A stretch of DNA of 64,000 nucleotides from Paracoccus subflavus. GTDB taxonomy: Bacteria; Pseudomonadota; Alphaproteobacteria; Rhodobacterales; Rhodobacteraceae. Location of the stretch: contig NZ_SISK01000012.1 in assembly GCF_004310345.1 (NCBI RefSeq), positions 1-64,000 on the forward strand. Reading direction: 5' to 3'. Shown in pieces: positions 1 through 9,666 of the stretch (position 1 is its first letter; each line of letters begins with the position of its first letter). The notes under the pieces were generated by a model. It made no database searches. It saw only the letters and a list, made by a program, of their open reading frames with translations, and was not told where the DNA came from. The translations under genes and the position numbers were made by a program.

Positions 1-2
1 GC

Positions 3-113
3 GCCTTCTGTCGCATCAAGGACTTCCGCCGCGTCGCCACCCGCTACGACAAGCTCGCCCGCACCTACACCGCAGCCATAGCCCTCGCCGCTATCGTCAC
101 GTGGTGGTTATGA
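3..113 (+). CDS. IS5-family transposase, C-terminal end (cut by window start)
   Basis: Reading from base 3, 36 codons run to a TGA at 111-113. The peptide ends FCRIKDFRRVATRYDKLA and then a hydrophobic tail with TWWL. This is the usual C-terminus of IS5/IS427-type DDE transposases, where the last helix follows the RYDKLA motif. Only the end is visible, so completeness cannot be judged. I could not identify a terminal inverted repeat with confidence in the bases after the stop. It marks the left part of the window as insertion-rich, next to two damaged metabolic genes. Confidence 0.75.
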   Translation, partial: AFCRIKDFRRVATRYDKLARTYTAAIALAAIVTWWL

Positions 114-386
114 GTCTGGACACTAGTGGATCACCGATGCGAAAGTCACGCAAGACACCTGTCGGCGTCGACCGTGCTCCCTATACCCTTCGTAACTTCG
201 CCGGACGATGCTTAAACAAGCTATAGGGCGCAATCATGCCGCAACCCAATACGACAAGGCCCCGGAGAGTTTCCCAAGCTTCATCGACATCACGTCGACC
301 CGTCTTTGGCCTAGCCTGTGTCATGCATCAACTGCACAACGAGACTGGCAATACCGTCTCGCCGTCTGGCGAAGTTAAACATCACC

Positions 387-601
387 CTATCGCTGATTGC
401 GACCCAAGAGCTTGTCCAGAAGCCGCGCAAATATCGACCCGCCTCCGGTTACAGGTAGCGTCGGGGTCGAACTCCACCGCGGAGTTTGGGGTGTGCTTTG
501 TCTCGCCTCGGCCGGCGCTGAGGCTGGGGCTGCACTTCGGTTAGCTGGGGCGGGCGCATGTTTCGCTTGGCGCTTGGCCATATGGGTCGCAATAGCATCC
601 A
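387..601 (-). pseudogene. Displaced C-terminal reading frame of gfa
   Basis: The frame opens at the ATG at 600-602, which overlaps the gfa stop, and runs 71 codons. Its first residues, [11 protein letters not shown], match from memory the conserved C-terminal segment of Paracoccus Gfa ([12 protein letters not shown]). It is therefore best read as the tail of gfa, thrown out of frame by loss of one base near 612-613, and not as an independent gene. After the conserved segment come an Ala/Pro-rich linker and a basic end (LLDKLLGRNQR) that is longer than in the relatives I recall. Restart at this ATG by translational coupling is possible but unproven. The bases between 114 and 386 contain nothing I can support. 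Confidence 0.55.
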
Positions 602-1132
602 TCAGTGGCGGTGCAATGTGTCATAGGGAGTAAGCCCCAGCTCTCGCAGCCGCGCCCGAATGCCGTCCATGCGCGACGGATCGACGCCGGATTCGATGAT
701 CGAGGAGACGAATGCCGCGAATTCCGGTGCCGACCAGCCGCTGTCCTGCGACAGTTCGGTGTGGACGAAATCGAGACCATAGAACGGATGGTCCTTGTTT
801 TCGATCCGGCCATACATGTGCACGCCGCAATCGCGGCAGGCATACCGCTGGATCGGCGCGTCCTTGTTGACGACTTGCAGCTTGTCGCCGTTTTCCAGAA
901 CTTCGACCGCGTCGCGCGACACGACGGCCACCTGGCTGAAGATCGCCCCGCCGGGCTTCCAGCATTTCGTGCAGCCGCAGACGTGGTTGTGGGCGGTTTG
1001 CGCGCCGATCCGAACCTTGACCGGATTGGTCGCGCATTTGCAGGTCAGGATCCCGCCCGAAAAACTGGGATTGCCTTTCTTGATACCATTATCCACGGCG
1101 GGGTGAATCTTCACCCCATCAGTGTTTGCCAT
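602..1132 (-). CDS. gfa: S-(hydroxymethyl)glutathione synthase (glutathione-dependent formaldehyde-activating enzyme), frameshifted near its end
   Basis: Gfa condenses formaldehyde with glutathione to S-hydroxymethylglutathione, the entry step of cytoplasmic formaldehyde oxidation. The protein of 176 residues shows the Cys-rich zinc sites of the family: CKC near residue 32, CGCTKCW near 52-58 and [11 protein letters not shown] near 100. The start at 1132 is preceded by GGAGAGGA and gives the usual N-terminus [16 protein letters not shown]. An ATG 21 bases upstream is less likely. The normal family end continues through a [10 protein letters not shown] segment. Here the frame instead ends in DTLHRH, because one base is missing around 612-613, and the lost segment lies in the next frame. 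All zinc ligands are retained, so activity may persist. The usual partner, a class III alcohol dehydrogenase, is not next to it. Confidence 0.85.
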   Translation of the reverse strand: MANTDGVKIHPAVDNGIKKGNPSFSGGILTCKCATNPVKVRIGAQTAHNHVCGCTKCWKPGGAIFSQVAVVSRDAVEVLENGDKLQVVNKDAPIQRYACRDCGVHMYGRIENKDHPFYGLDFVHTELSQDSGWSAPEFAAFVSSIIESGVDPSRMDGIRARLRELGLTPYDTLHRH

Positions 1133-1204
1133 GGTCCTCTCCCCAATGACCACATTATCTCAGGCTCACCTGGTTAGGGATATTCGGCAAGCTAGCAGAA
1201 AGTG

Positions 1205-2095
1205 GCAGATGGGACTGCTGAAAAGGAACTTCACGATAGCGCGTCATGCCGGCGTTGACGCGGCCCGCCGCCTCGGCGAGCGCGAGAAGGCCGTGGCCAT
1301 CTGCAGCTTGCCTGCGTCCAGAAGATCAAGCAACCCATCCTGGATGACTTCGGTGAACGCCGTAATGCCAATGTCGTCGAAGTGGCTGCCCACCCGGCCC
1401 GTCAGAACGGCGTTGGCGATGTTGTCTACACCCGACTGGATCGGCAGCAAGGATGCGGGCAGGCGGCCGCGCGCGACCTTGTGGCGGACGAAGTCCAGTA
1501 GATGCGCAGCAATGGCGTAGGCGGCCTGAGCGGGTGGCGCGTAGGGCAGGTTTCAGTCCGGCGAGTCTGTTTCGACGATGGCCACGACCTTTGCCGGGTC
1601 GCAGCGCGGGCAAGGCCTGCCGATCCGGTCGTCGGGGCGGGTTAGCGGGATCAGCACCCGGTCGGGCGGCAGGCGGGTGCCGTCATAGATGTCGTGCCCC
1701 CCCTCCAGCGCGGGGTTCTGCCAGCGGTTCACCTCGAGGAAGACCTTTTCGGCCGGGTCCAGCCGGGTCTTGTTGTTGCCGACCGAGGACGGGGGGATCA
1801 GCGACCCGTCGGGCCGGATGCTCGTCACCTTGAACACGGCGACGTTCAGCGGACCCAGGAAGCCCGGTCACGCCATCGGGCGATTTGGCTCAAGTGCATG
1901 TCAAATAGTCCATCTCACCGCGGTTGATCTTGTCGCGGGCGATGGAGCTTGAGTTGCACGGCAGGCAGAACTCGATCCCGTCCGCGTTGGCAAGCGCCCC
2001 GTCCAGTTCCAGCCCGGTCCAGGCGCCGGTCCAGACGCGCACGCGAAAGAGCCAGCCCGCCGCATGTTCCCCTCGATCCGCGCGGCAAGCATAGG
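1205..2095 (-). pseudogene. Acetyl-CoA hydrolase / succinyl-CoA:acetate CoA-transferase remnant
   Basis: Several minus-strand frames together spell a CoA-transferase of the Ach1/Cat1 family. Near 1900-2090 is TGLELDGALANADGIEF followed by ARDKINRGEMDYL. Between 1553 and 1864 is GPLNVAVFKVTSIRPDGS with SSVGNNKT and then PALEGGHDIYDGT. Between 1244 and 1552 are SLLPIQSGVDNIANAVL and TAFTEVIQDGLLDLL. They are joined by at least two frameshifts near 1870-1900, an in-frame TGA at 1553-1555 (PD-stop-NLPYAPP), and another frame loss near 1270. The N-terminus and the C-terminal third are missing. The living enzyme would move CoA between acyl-CoA and acetate. This copy cannot make it. Confidence 0.8.
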
Positions 2096-2137
2096 CCGTT
2101 CTTCGGCAGCTCTTCAGCATGCTTGTCTTGCATATCC

Positions 2138-2173
2138 AGAACATTTACAAAGGTAGTGATTTGCAAATGTTCT
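2138..2173. repeat. Perfect 9-bp inverted repeat upstream of the serine recombinase
   Basis: AGAACATTT at 2138-2146 is mirrored exactly by AAATGTTCT at 2165-2173, with an 18-base spacer. The right arm ends 11 bases before the recombinase ATG. The spacing and place suit a recombination crossover or sub-site of a resolvase, or an operator for autoregulation, as is usual upstream of resolvase genes. Function is inferred from position only. Confidence 0.5.
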
Positions 2174-2184
2174 GAGTATCTGCC

Positions 2185-3003
2185 ATGATCCTTCCACCTT
2201 CTTACCGTCGTCGTGAACCTTCATCTGAGGGCTTGATCGGTGTCGGCTACCTACGTGTTTCTACAGACGCACAAGCTCGAGGTGTCGGCGTTGAAGCACA
2301 ACGAGCAGCAGTGGAGACTTATTCGAGGGAAACGGACACCCACCTTCTGGAGATCATCGAAGAAAGCCACACGGCCACTGACGGAACGCCTCTTCTTGAG
2401 CGTCCAGGTTTCCAGAGGGCGCTGGGTCTGGCACTGCAATCTGGCTGCCCTATCCTGGTCTCGCGGATGGATCGGGTATCACGGAACCTGCGGGTGTTTC
2501 GAGATTTCAGCCAGTCTTTTGACGTGGTGATCATCCCGGTGTGCGAAGTTGACGTCTTGGAACGCCCTGGTCAGCGCGCTCGAATTGCTGAAGCAGAAGC
2601 GACGGCTCGAATCAAATACGTCAATCAGATGGCAGTGTATGACCGGATGCGAGCGGAAGGAAAGATGCTGGGCAATCCGAACCCCAGCGAACTCGCACAT
2701 CGGCAGTCCGCCAAGGCCCGGCAGTCTTTCGCTGGCCAGCGGATTGAGAAAATAGCCACCGTCATAGAAGAAGTCGGCGTGGACATCTCTCGGCGGGAAC
2801 TGGTTGATGAACTCAATCGTCGAGGGATTGCGACAGGCCATGGCCGGGAATGGACACCAGATCGTCTGAAGCGTGATCATGCGGCGGCTCTCGACCTGAT
2901 CGAGTGGCGGTTGGACGAACGGGCGAAGGCAGAGGAAGAGCGAGCCGCCCAAGAGGCCGAACAGGAAGAAATGCGGAAGTTGCCAATGTTCGGCCTCTTC
3001 TGA
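2185..3003 (+). CDS. Serine site-specific recombinase (resolvase/invertase family)
   Basis: A 272-residue serine recombinase. The catalytic domain covers roughly residues 17-150, with the nucleophile Ser26 in GYLRVSTDAQA and the arginine-bearing motif LVSRMDRVSRNLRVF near residues 91-105. Residues about 150-230 resemble the linker and helix-turn-helix region that binds the recombination site, with a repeated recognition-like stretch RRELVDELNRRGIATGHG. The C-terminus is a charged Glu/Lys/Arg coiled-coil-like tail ending MFGLF. It is longer than small resolvases (about 185) and shorter than large serine integrases. No cargo or transposase partner is intact nearby, so it may be the surviving recombinase of a lost element. 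Codon use is less GC-biased than in the core genes. Confidence 0.85.
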   Translation: MILPPSYRRREPSSEGLIGVGYLRVSTDAQARGVGVEAQRAAVETYSRETDTHLLEIIEESHTATDGTPLLERPGFQRALGLALQSGCPILVSRMDRVSRNLRVFRDFSQSFDVVIIPVCEVDVLERPGQRARIAEAEATARIKYVNQMAVYDRMRAEGKMLGNPNPSELAHRQSAKARQSFAGQRIEKIATVIEEVGVDISRRELVDELNRRGIATGHGREWTPDRLKRDHAAALDLIEWRLDERAKAEEERAAQEAEQEEMRKLPMFGLF

Positions 3004-3180
3004 TTTGGTCAAGAGATCAATAGCCATATGCCTTTAGGGGCCCCAGGATCGTCCGTGGGCGCTACTTCCGCAGTCGTCTGTGGTCTCGGTATGCTTCCGG
3101 GGCGCAAAGGTCCCCAGCCGCGGAAGAATAGGCCCTTCGGGGCAAACAAGTTTGGTATACTACATTTCGGTTGCGGTCGT

Positions 3181-6100
3181 TCACTGAAAATCCCGCCCCT
3201 TTACCCGGATCGCGTCCAGAGAAAGGTCACGTATGTAGATCTTCCTGGCCTTCGGTCCGACGGATGTGCCCTCGCGCAGATTATCTGGCCCGTGCCGCGC
3301 CTCGTCCCCACGCCCATGGGTCAGCGGAAACGCCGCCCCACGCGCGCCAAAGCTGGCCAGCTCCCGCGACAGATCCTCGATGCGATGCACCACGAAATGC
3401 ACCACCTCGCCTTCCCGCTGGATACGGCCTTGGACGCCGATCATGCCGGCGCCCAGGACGATCCGCCGGTGCGCCTCGAAGACCTTGGGCCAGACCACCA
3501 GGTTGGCGACGCCCGTTTCGTCCTCGAGCGTGACGAACATTACGCCCTTGGCCGATCCGGGCCGTTGGCGCACTAGCACCAGGCCTGCGGTCGCGCACCA
3601 GCGGCGATCCCGACTGGCCATGGCCTCAGCGCAGGTGATGAACTTCCGCTCCCCTAGCGTGTCACGCAGGAACGAGACCGGGTGCCGCCGCAGGCTGAGG
3701 CCGGTATGGCCGTAGTCCTCGACCACCTCCCGGCCAAGGGTCATCGGCCTGAGCGCGATGGCGGGTTCAGCCGTCTCGGAATTGCCGTCGCCCTCGTGGT
3801 CTGATGCCGCCGCGAAGAGCGGCAGTTCCTCGGCGGCGAGGCCCTTGATGGCCCAGAGGGCCTCGCGGCGGGCAAGGCCGAGGCGTGGGCGGAAGCCATC
3901 TGCCTCAGCGATGTGAGTCAGGGCAGCGATCGGCACGGCTGCTCTGCGCCAGAGATCCTCGATCGAGACGAAGGGCCCGTCGGCCCGCGCCGCGACGATG
4001 GCGGCGGCATGGGCGTTGGCCAGCCCTTTGATCATCCTGAGCCCGAGCCGCAAGGCAAACCGGCTGCCCTCGTCCTCGGGGCGCCCGGTCGGTTCCAGCG
4101 TGCAGTCCCAGCGGGAGGTATTGGCGCAAATCGGCCGGATCTCGACACCATGTTCCTGCGCGTCACGCACGATCTGGGCCGGTGCATAAAACCCCATCGG
4201 CTGGCTGTTCAGGAGCGCCGCGCAGAAGGCGTCCGGGTGCCAGCACTTCAGCCACGCACTGGCATAGGCGACGAGCGCGAAACTGGCGGCATGGCTCTCG
4301 GGAAAGCCGTAGGAGCCAAAGCCCTCGAGCTGCCGGAAGGTGCGCTCGGCGAAGTCCGCCTCGTAGCCGCGCGTGACCATGCCGGACACCAGCTTGTCCT
4401 TGAAGGCCGAGACTCCGCCGGTGAACTTGAAGGTCGCCATCGACTTGCGCAGCATGTCGGCTTCGCCCGGGGTGAAGCCCGCGCATTCGATCGCCACCCG
4501 CATGGCCTGCTCCTGGAAGAGGGGCACACCCAGGGTCTTGCCCAGCACCTTCTCCAGTTCCGGGGTGGGATAGTCCACCGGCTCGAGACCCTCGCGCCTG
4601 CGCAGATAGGGATGGACCATGTCGCCCTGGATCGGGCCGGGTCGGACGATCGCCACCTGCACCACCAGGTCGTAATAGGTTCTGGGCTTCATCCGCGGCA
4701 GCATGGCCATCTGCGCCCGGCTTTCGATCTGGAAGGTGCCGAGTGTGTCGGCTTTCCTGATCATGGCATAGGTGCGCGGGTCTTCGGCCGGGATGGTGGC
4801 CAGGTCATGGCTGATGCCCTTGTGCGCCTTGATCAGCGCCAGCCCCTTGGCCATGCAGGTGAGCATTCCCAAGGCCAGAATATCCACCTTCATGAAGCGC
4901 AGCGCATCGATATCGTCCTTGTCCCATTCGATGATCTGCCGGTCCTCCATGGCGGCAGGCTCGATCGGCACCAGATCGTCCAGCCGGTCCTGGGTCAGCA
5001 CGAACCCTCCGGGATGCTGGGACAGGTGCCGGGGAAAGCCCATCAGCTGGCGGGCGAGATCCAGGGTCAGCCGCAGCCGGCGGTCGGTGGGGTCGAGGTT
5101 CAGCTCGCGGATCTGCGCCTCGCTGACGCCCTCCTCGGACCAGGCCCAGATCTGGCCGGAGATCGTCTGGATCAGATCCTCGGGCAGACCCATGGCTTTC
5201 CCCACGTCGCGCAGCGCCCCTTTGGCGCGGTAGCGGATCACCGTGGCGCAAAGGGCGGCACGGTCGCGGCCGTAGGTCTGGTAGACCCACTGGATGACCT
5301 CCTCGCGGCGATCGTGCTCGAAGTCGACATCGATGTCTGGCGGCTCGTGGCGTTCCTCGGAGACGAAGCGCTCGAACAGCAAGTCATTGCGGCTCGGATC
5401 GATGGCGGTGATGCCCAGCACATAGCAGACCGCGGAGTTCGCCGCCGAGCCCCGGCCCTGGCAGAGGATGCCGCGGGAACGGGCGAAACGGACGATGCTG
5501 TGGACCGTGAGGAAGTAGGGGGCGTAGGCGAGCTTGGCGATCAGGCGCAACTCGTGGGCGAGCAAGGCTCTGACCTCGTCGGGCACCCCCTCGGGATAGC
5601 GGCTCTTCGCGCCCTCCCAGGTCAGTCGCTCCAAGGTCTCCTGCGGAGTGAGGGACGGATCGTCCCGTTCCTCGGGATACTGGTAGCGCAGCTCGTCCAG
5701 CGAAAACCGGCAGCGGTCCATGATCTCCACCGTCCGGGCCAGGGCTTCGGGATAGCGCGAGAACAGACGCTGCATCTCGGCGGGGGGCTTCAGGTAGCGA
5801 TCGGCGTGGTGCTCGCGACGGAAGCCCAGAGCCTCGACGGTGGTGGTATGGCGGATGGCCGTGACCACGTCCTGCAGGATGCGCCGGGACGGCTCGTGAT
5901 AGAGCACATCGTTCGTCACCACGGTCGGCATCCGAAATTGCGCAGCCATGAGCGACAGCTTATGCAGGCGCACCTGGTCGTTCGGGCGGCGGCGCAGGGT
6001 CAGGGCGAGATAGGCGCGGTCGCCAAAGACATCGCGCAACCTGCGCAGGCGCAGGGCGCAGGTGTCATCGGCCAGGTCGGGCACCAGCACGGCGATCAGG

Positions 6101-6492
6101 CCCTCGGCGTGCTCGGCGACATCCGCCCATTCCAGATGGCACTTGCCCTTGCCGGCGCGGGACTTGCCGAGGGTCAGCAAGCGGCAGAGCCTGCCATAGC
6201 CGGCCCGGTCCATGGGGTAGACCAGCAGCGCCATGCCGCAGGCGAGGTCCAGCCTGCAGCCCACCACCAGCCGCACGCCTGTGACCTTGGCGGCCTCCCA
6301 GGCCCGGACGATGCCCGAAAGCGTGTTGCGGTCGGTCACTGCCAAGGCCTCGATCCCCATCATCGCCGCCGTCGCGAACAACTCCTCGGCCGAGGAAGCA
6401 CCCCGCAGGAAGGAAAACGGCGAGGTCACCTGCAGCTCCGCATAGCGCGGACCGGTTGGAAAACGATGCGCCTCGTCTGACGACACGCTCAT
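3181..6492 (-). CDS. dnaE2: Error-prone DNA polymerase III alpha subunit DnaE2 (ImuC)
   Basis: A C-family DNA polymerase of 1103 residues, the catalytic subunit of the ImuA-ImuB-DnaE2 mutasome that performs damage-induced mutagenic translesion synthesis. The N-terminal PHP domain begins at [18 protein letters not shown]. The palm carries [20 protein letters not shown] and the metal-binding motif [15 protein letters not shown] around residues 384-398. The helix-hairpin-helix and OB-fold region ([19 protein letters not shown]) lies near the C-terminus. Length and order are normal for DnaE2, which is shorter than replicative DnaE. Its ATG overlaps the imuB stop in an ATGA, so translation is probably coupled. 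It is the last gene of the operon under the LexA box at 8730-8744. Confidence 0.96.
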   Translation of the reverse strand: MSVSSDEAHRFPTGPRYAELQVTSPFSFLRGASSAEELFATAAMMGIEALAVTDRNTLSGIVRAWEAAKVTGVRLVVGCRLDLACGMALLVYPMDRAGYGRLCRLLTLGKSRAGKGKCHLEWADVAEHAEGLIAVLVPDLADDTCALRLRRLRDVFGDRAYLALTLRRRPNDQVRLHKLSLMAAQFRMPTVVTNDVLYHEPSRRILQDVVTAIRHTTTVEALGFRREHHADRYLKPPAEMQRLFSRYPEALARTVEIMDRCRFSLDELRYQYPEERDDPSLTPQETLERLTWEGAKSRYPEGVPDEVRALLAHELRLIAKLAYAPYFLTVHSIVRFARSRGILCQGRGSAANSAVCYVLGITAIDPSRNDLLFERFVSEERHEPPDIDVDFEHDRREEVIQWVYQTYGRDRAALCATVIRYRAKGALRDVGKAMGLPEDLIQTISGQIWAWSEEGVSEAQIRELNLDPTDRRLRLTLDLARQLMGFPRHLSQHPGGFVLTQDRLDDLVPIEPAAMEDRQIIEWDKDDIDALRFMKVDILALGMLTCMAKGLALIKAHKGISHDLATIPAEDPRTYAMIRKADTLGTFQIESRAQMAMLPRMKPRTYYDLVVQVAIVRPGPIQGDMVHPYLRRREGLEPVDYPTPELEKVLGKTLGVPLFQEQAMRVAIECAGFTPGEADMLRKSMATFKFTGGVSAFKDKLVSGMVTRGYEADFAERTFRQLEGFGSYGFPESHAASFALVAYASAWLKCWHPDAFCAALLNSQPMGFYAPAQIVRDAQEHGVEIRPICANTSRWDCTLEPTGRPEDEGSRFALRLGLRMIKGLANAHAAAIVAARADGPFVSIEDLWRRAAVPIAALTHIAEADGFRPRLGLARREALWAIKGLAAEELPLFAAASDHEGDGNSETAEPAIALRPMTLGREVVEDYGHTGLSLRRHPVSFLRDTLGERKFITCAEAMASRDRRWCATAGLVLVRQRPGSAKGVMFVTLEDETGVANLVVWPKVFEAHRRIVLGAGMIGVQGRIQREGEVVHFVVHRIEDLSRELASFGARGAAFPLTHGRGDEARHGPDNLREGTSVGPKARKIYIRDLSLDAIRVKGRDFQ

Positions 6493-8012
6493 CCGAACAC
6501 CCCATGGAGGAACCAGCGGTGCGAGCCGGTGTCCGCGTTCTCACCATCGCCCGCCCGGAAGACCCAGAAGCGCTCGCCCGCCTCATCTTCGATCCGGAAA
6601 TAGTCCCGCACCGCGATCCTCTCGGCATCGCGCTTCCACCATTCGCCGAAGACCCGCTCCGGCCCGTCGGCGCGCGCCACCTTGCGGCGGATGCCCCGCC
6701 AGGAGATCCAGACCGGTGGATGGTCCGGCAGCAGCGCCAGGGTCTCGATCGGCTCGGGCCGGGGCAAGAGCCGCGCTGGCCGCGGCCAGTGACCGGGCCA
6801 GCCAGCACCCACGGGTTCGGAAAGGGCCGCGATGCGGGTGACGGATCGTTCCGGCACGTCGCTCGGCACCGGCGCCAAGCGATAGACGCCGCGCACGCCG
6901 ACGCGGTTTGCCAGAACGTCGACCAGGGCGGAAAGGTCGGGGACAGGCTCTTCCAGAAGGCGGCTTGCCATCTGCCGGGCTTCCAGCGGCTCGACCGTCA
7001 CGGCCGTGAGCGACAGGATCTCGATGCCATATCCAGGCGAGATCGTCTCGATCTTCTCACACAAGAGCCGGGTCAGCCGCTGCGGGTCGCGCTGCGGGCG
7101 CGCGAGGCCCACCCGCACCGTCTGGACATGGGCATCGATCCGCCAGCAGAGCAGGTCCAGACGGCGCGCGCCTAGGCCGCGTTCTTCGAGCACCGCGCAG
7201 AGCTGCGCCACCAGCTTGCCGATGTAGCGGACGATGGTCTCCGCAGCAGCGATGGGTTCGGCGAAGGAGCGGCGCACTTCGACAAGCTCTGGCGGACGCA
7301 GCGGCTCGATCGGCTCGGCGGCATGACCCAGAGCCTGGTCGAGCCTGCGGCAAAGCTCCGGGCCGAAGCGTCGGGTGAGCGGCGCGCGGGGCTGACCAAG
7401 GAGATCGCCGATGCAGGCAAAGCCTAGGGTGTGCAGCCCGGCCAGCGTGGCCGGGGGCAGCCGCAGGGCCGAAAGGGGCAAAGGGGCGAGCAGCGTCTCT
7501 GCCATGCCCGGCTCGGCCACGTGCATCGGATCCGCCCGGTGCCGGGCCAGGGCATGGGCAGCGCCCCAACTGTCCGCGATGGCCGCGCGCGCCGTGACGC
7601 CCGACATCACCAGTCGTCCGAGCAGGGTCTCCAGCAGGGCCGCCTCGCCGCCATGGAGATGATCGGCTCCCGTCGAGTCGATCACCAGCCCGTCCAGTGG
7701 ATCGACCGCGACGATGGGCGAGACCCGCTGCAGCACCCACAAGGCCAGCCGCTCAAGGGACGTCGCATCGGCCTGGGGATCATGGGGCAGCACCTGCAGG
7801 TCCGGGACCATCGCCTGTGCCTTGCTCACCGGCATGCCGACCGAAAGACCCAGGTCTTGCGCCAGGGAACAGGCGGCCGTCACCAGCCGAAGGTTGCCGA
7901 CCCGGACCGCCAGGACCAGCGGCGCCTCAGGCGAAGGTGCGACCTCGCCCGCCTGCCGCCTGAGCCGATCCACTGGCCAAAGTGGCAGGTAGACCGAGAT
8001 GACCCGTGCCAT
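6489..8012 (-). CDS. imuB: ImuB, inactive Y-family polymerase-like protein of the mutasome
   Basis: A Y-family (DinB/UmuC-like) protein of 507 residues. In known mutasomes ImuB is catalytically dead, binds the sliding clamp, and bridges ImuA to DnaE2. The N-terminus [19 protein letters not shown] replaces the catalytic acidic motif of true Y polymerases, as expected for Imu[20 protein letters not shown] and [17 protein letters not shown] follow the family order. The start at 8012 has GGAGG six bases upstream, better than the in-frame codon at 8030. The gene start lies inside imuA (86 shared bases), and its stop overlaps the dnaE2 start by four bases. The three genes form one operon. Confidence 0.93.
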   Translation of the reverse strand: MARVISVYLPLWPVDRLRRQAGEVAPSPEAPLVLAVRVGNLRLVTAACSLAQDLGLSVGMPVSKAQAMVPDLQVLPHDPQADATSLERLALWVLQRVSPIVAVDPLDGLVIDSTGADHLHGGEAALLETLLGRLVMSGVTARAAIADSWGAAHALARHRADPMHVAEPGMAETLLAPLPLSALRLPPATLAGLHTLGFACIGDLLGQPRAPLTRRFGPELCRRLDQALGHAAEPIEPLRPPELVEVRRSFAEPIAAAETIVRYIGKLVAQLCAVLEERGLGARRLDLLCWRIDAHVQTVRVGLARPQRDPQRLTRLLCEKIETISPGYGIEILSLTAVTVEPLEARQMASRLLEEPVPDLSALVDVLANRVGVRGVYRLAPVPSDVPERSVTRIAALSEPVGAGWPGHWPRPARLLPRPEPIETLALLPDHPPVWISWRGIRRKVARADGPERVFGEWWKRDAERIAVRDYFRIEDEAGERFWVFRAGDGENADTGSHRWFLHGVFG

Positions 8013-8688
8013 CGCATGCCTCCAGTTCAAGATCGAAGCTTTCGCCGGCCCGCGCCCGGATCAGCTCGACCAGCCAGCGGGCACGGCCGACACCGGGGAC
8101 CGGCAAGGGCGCGGAGGGTAGAACGGACACCCGCCAGCGGGTCATTGCCGCCGTCGGCTGTCCGAAGTCGCAGGGGTCCTGCTGCCGACGCCAGCGGCGC
8201 AGGGCGATCCCGGTGGTTCCCGAGCCCTTGGCCGCCAGATGCAGCCGGCGCGAGGCGGTCATCGACAGCCGCGCCACCTCGGCTACCACTGCCCCCAACC
8301 CGCCATGACGCAGCCCTTCCTCCATGCAGGCCAGCACCGACACGTCGTCGCCCGCCTCGACATGGATCACCCGGTCCGGTCCCAGGCCCGCCTGCTCAAG
8401 GCCGGGCGCGAACAGATCGGCCTCGGTCACGCACCACAGCACCGGACCGGGCAGCCGCGCGGCGATCCCGGCCACGAAGGAGGAAGCCGCCGCCCCGTCC
8501 ACCGCGCCGTTGCCGCCGCCCGCCACCTCGTGCAGGCAGCCGAGTGCCAACCCGCCGCCAGGCAAGCGGCGGTCCAGCTCGGGCAGGCGGAAGGGCAGCA
8601 TGCTGCGTATTGGCCCGCCATCGCCCTCCATTCGCGCGATCTGCTGGCGCAAGGCGGCAATGGCAGGGTTGGAGGACCGGGAAGGCAT
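7927..8688 (-). CDS. imuA: ImuA, RecA-like protein of the mutasome
   Basis: The first gene of the SOS mutagenesis cassette, a 253-residue RecA/SulA-like protein. LRQQIARMEG, then LPELDRRLPGGGLALGCLHEV and a RecA-like core with LWCVTEADLFAPGLEQAGL, match the ImuA pattern. The start at 8688 was chosen because the other in-frame ATG, at 8757, lies upstream of the LexA box, which should overlap the promoter and not coding sequence. No clear Shine-Dalgarno precedes 8688. In known systems ImuA acts with ImuB and DnaE2 and interacts with RecA after DNA damage. The C-terminal 28 codons overlap imuB. Confidence 0.9.
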   Translation of the reverse strand: MPSRSSNPAIAALRQQIARMEGDGGPIRSMLPFRLPELDRRLPGGGLALGCLHEVAGGGNGAVDGAAASSFVAGIAARLPGPVLWCVTEADLFAPGLEQAGLGPDRVIHVEAGDDVSVLACMEEGLRHGGLGAVVAEVARLSMTASRRLHLAAKGSGTTGIALRRWRRQQDPCDFGQPTAAMTRWRVSVLPSAPLPVPGVGRARWLVELIRARAGESFDLELEACDGTGHLGLPATLASGSAQAAGGRGRTFA

Positions 8689-8718
8689 GAGGGAGACAGC
8701 TCCGATAAGGTTGAGAAC

Positions 8719-8744
8719 GAACAGATTAAGTTCCTGTTTTGTTC
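8719..8744 (-). promoter_or_regulatory. LexA (SOS) box of the imuA-imuB-dnaE2 operon
   Basis: On the plus strand GTTC at 8730-8733 and GTTC at 8741-8744 are separated by exactly seven bases, so the gene strand reads GAAC-N7-GAAC. This is the LexA site known for Alphaproteobacteria. It lies 42 bases upstream of the chosen imuA start. A GAAC at 8719-8722 also sits seven bases from the inner GTTC, giving an overlapping inverted GAAC-N7-GTTC arrangement. The direct repeat is the canonical site; any role of the extra half-site is inference. Confidence 0.8.
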
Positions 8745-8894
8745 CTTTGATGCCCATGCTGTCAATCCGGGGCAGGGCATTGATCTGGGGATATGTCGCC
8801 TTCGACCCATATAAAGATCATAGCGAGTGCAAAGGTGCCGTTCCCGCAATTTGTCGAACCTAAAACGGAATACCGGCTGCATCAGCCGCTGGAT

Positions 8895-9542
8895 GTGCGG
8901 GCACTACCGGGAAGAGGGCTTGTCGGTCCGCCGCAGGCGTGGCCGCAAACGCGCACGTGGCAGCCGCACGCCAATGCCGGTCCCGCTGAGGCCGAACCAG
9001 CGTTGGTCTCTGGACTTCCTGTCGGACACCTTCGGAGCTTGCCACAGGTTCCGCATTCTGGCCGTGAACGACGATTGCTGCCGTGAAAACCTCGGCCTGA
9101 TTGCCAACACCAGCATCTCGGGGGCCAGGGTCGCGCGGGAACAGGATGCGCTGGTCAGGGTCTATGGAAAGCCCGGCTGCATCGTCAGTGACAACGGGAC
9201 GGAGTTCACCAGCAAGGCAATTCTGAAATGGCGAACGACAACAAGGTCGAGTGGCATTACATCGACCCCGAAAAGCCCCAGCAGAACGCCTTCATCGAAA
9301 GCTTCAACGGAAGCCTGCGCGACGAATGCCTGAACGAGGAGATCTTCGACAGCCTGGCTGACGCCCGCCGGAAGCTGGCCTTGTGGCGCTACGATTACAA
9401 CAACGTCAGGCCACATTCATCTTTGGGAAACCAGACCCCAGCAGAAGCGCGCCGGGCGCTTGAGCAATCTGAGGGCTCCGCGCCCGGCGCGCTTGCCCAA
9501 TCCGAAACCGACGACTATCAACCCCAAGGATTCTCGTTATGA
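8895..9542 (+). pseudogene. IS3-family (IS407-like) transposase, truncated and frameshifted
   Basis: This is the DDE half of an IS3 OrfB. It reads YREEGLSVRRRRGRKRARG, then QRWSLDFLSD (first Asp) and [13 protein letters not shown] (second Asp). The frame is then lost at AAATGG/CGAAC near 9228, where one G is missing. It resumes in the next frame as [13 protein letters not shown] and [18 protein letters not shown] (catalytic Glu), with an intact end [10 protein letters not shown]. The N-terminal region and the whole OrfA are absent. The element therefore entered long enough ago to lose its left end and a base. Confidence 0.85.
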
Positions 9543-9554
9543 ACGAGGGACGAC

Positions 9555-9568
9555 CGGGGGGCAGGTCA
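9555..9568. repeat. Right terminal inverted repeat of the IS3-family remnant
   Basis: The bases ending in GGGGGGCAGGTCA, 12 bases after the transposase stop, fit the terminal repeat I recall for IS407-type elements (TGACCTGCCCCC on the other strand). No matching left repeat is present upstream, consistent with the truncation. Confidence 0.5.
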
Positions 9569-9666
9569 CTAGCAACCTCTTTAATCTTGCTATTTTTCAT
9601 TGGGGGTGGCTCTATATCGACATCAGAGCCGGGTCAAGCCGGTTCTAAACGTCTACAGGAGGCGGC

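Noticed and set aside
1122..1520. Possible 132-residue plus-strand gene
   Set aside because: It is the complement of the CoA-transferase remnant.
3913..6480. An 855-codon open frame on the plus strand
   Set aside because: It lies wholly opposite dnaE2, has low-complexity Gly/Gln/His-rich content and no motifs; it is a by-product of high-GC codon use.
7431..8690. A 419-codon open frame on the plus strand
   Set aside because: Opposite imuA and imuB; Pro/Arg-rich and without motifs.
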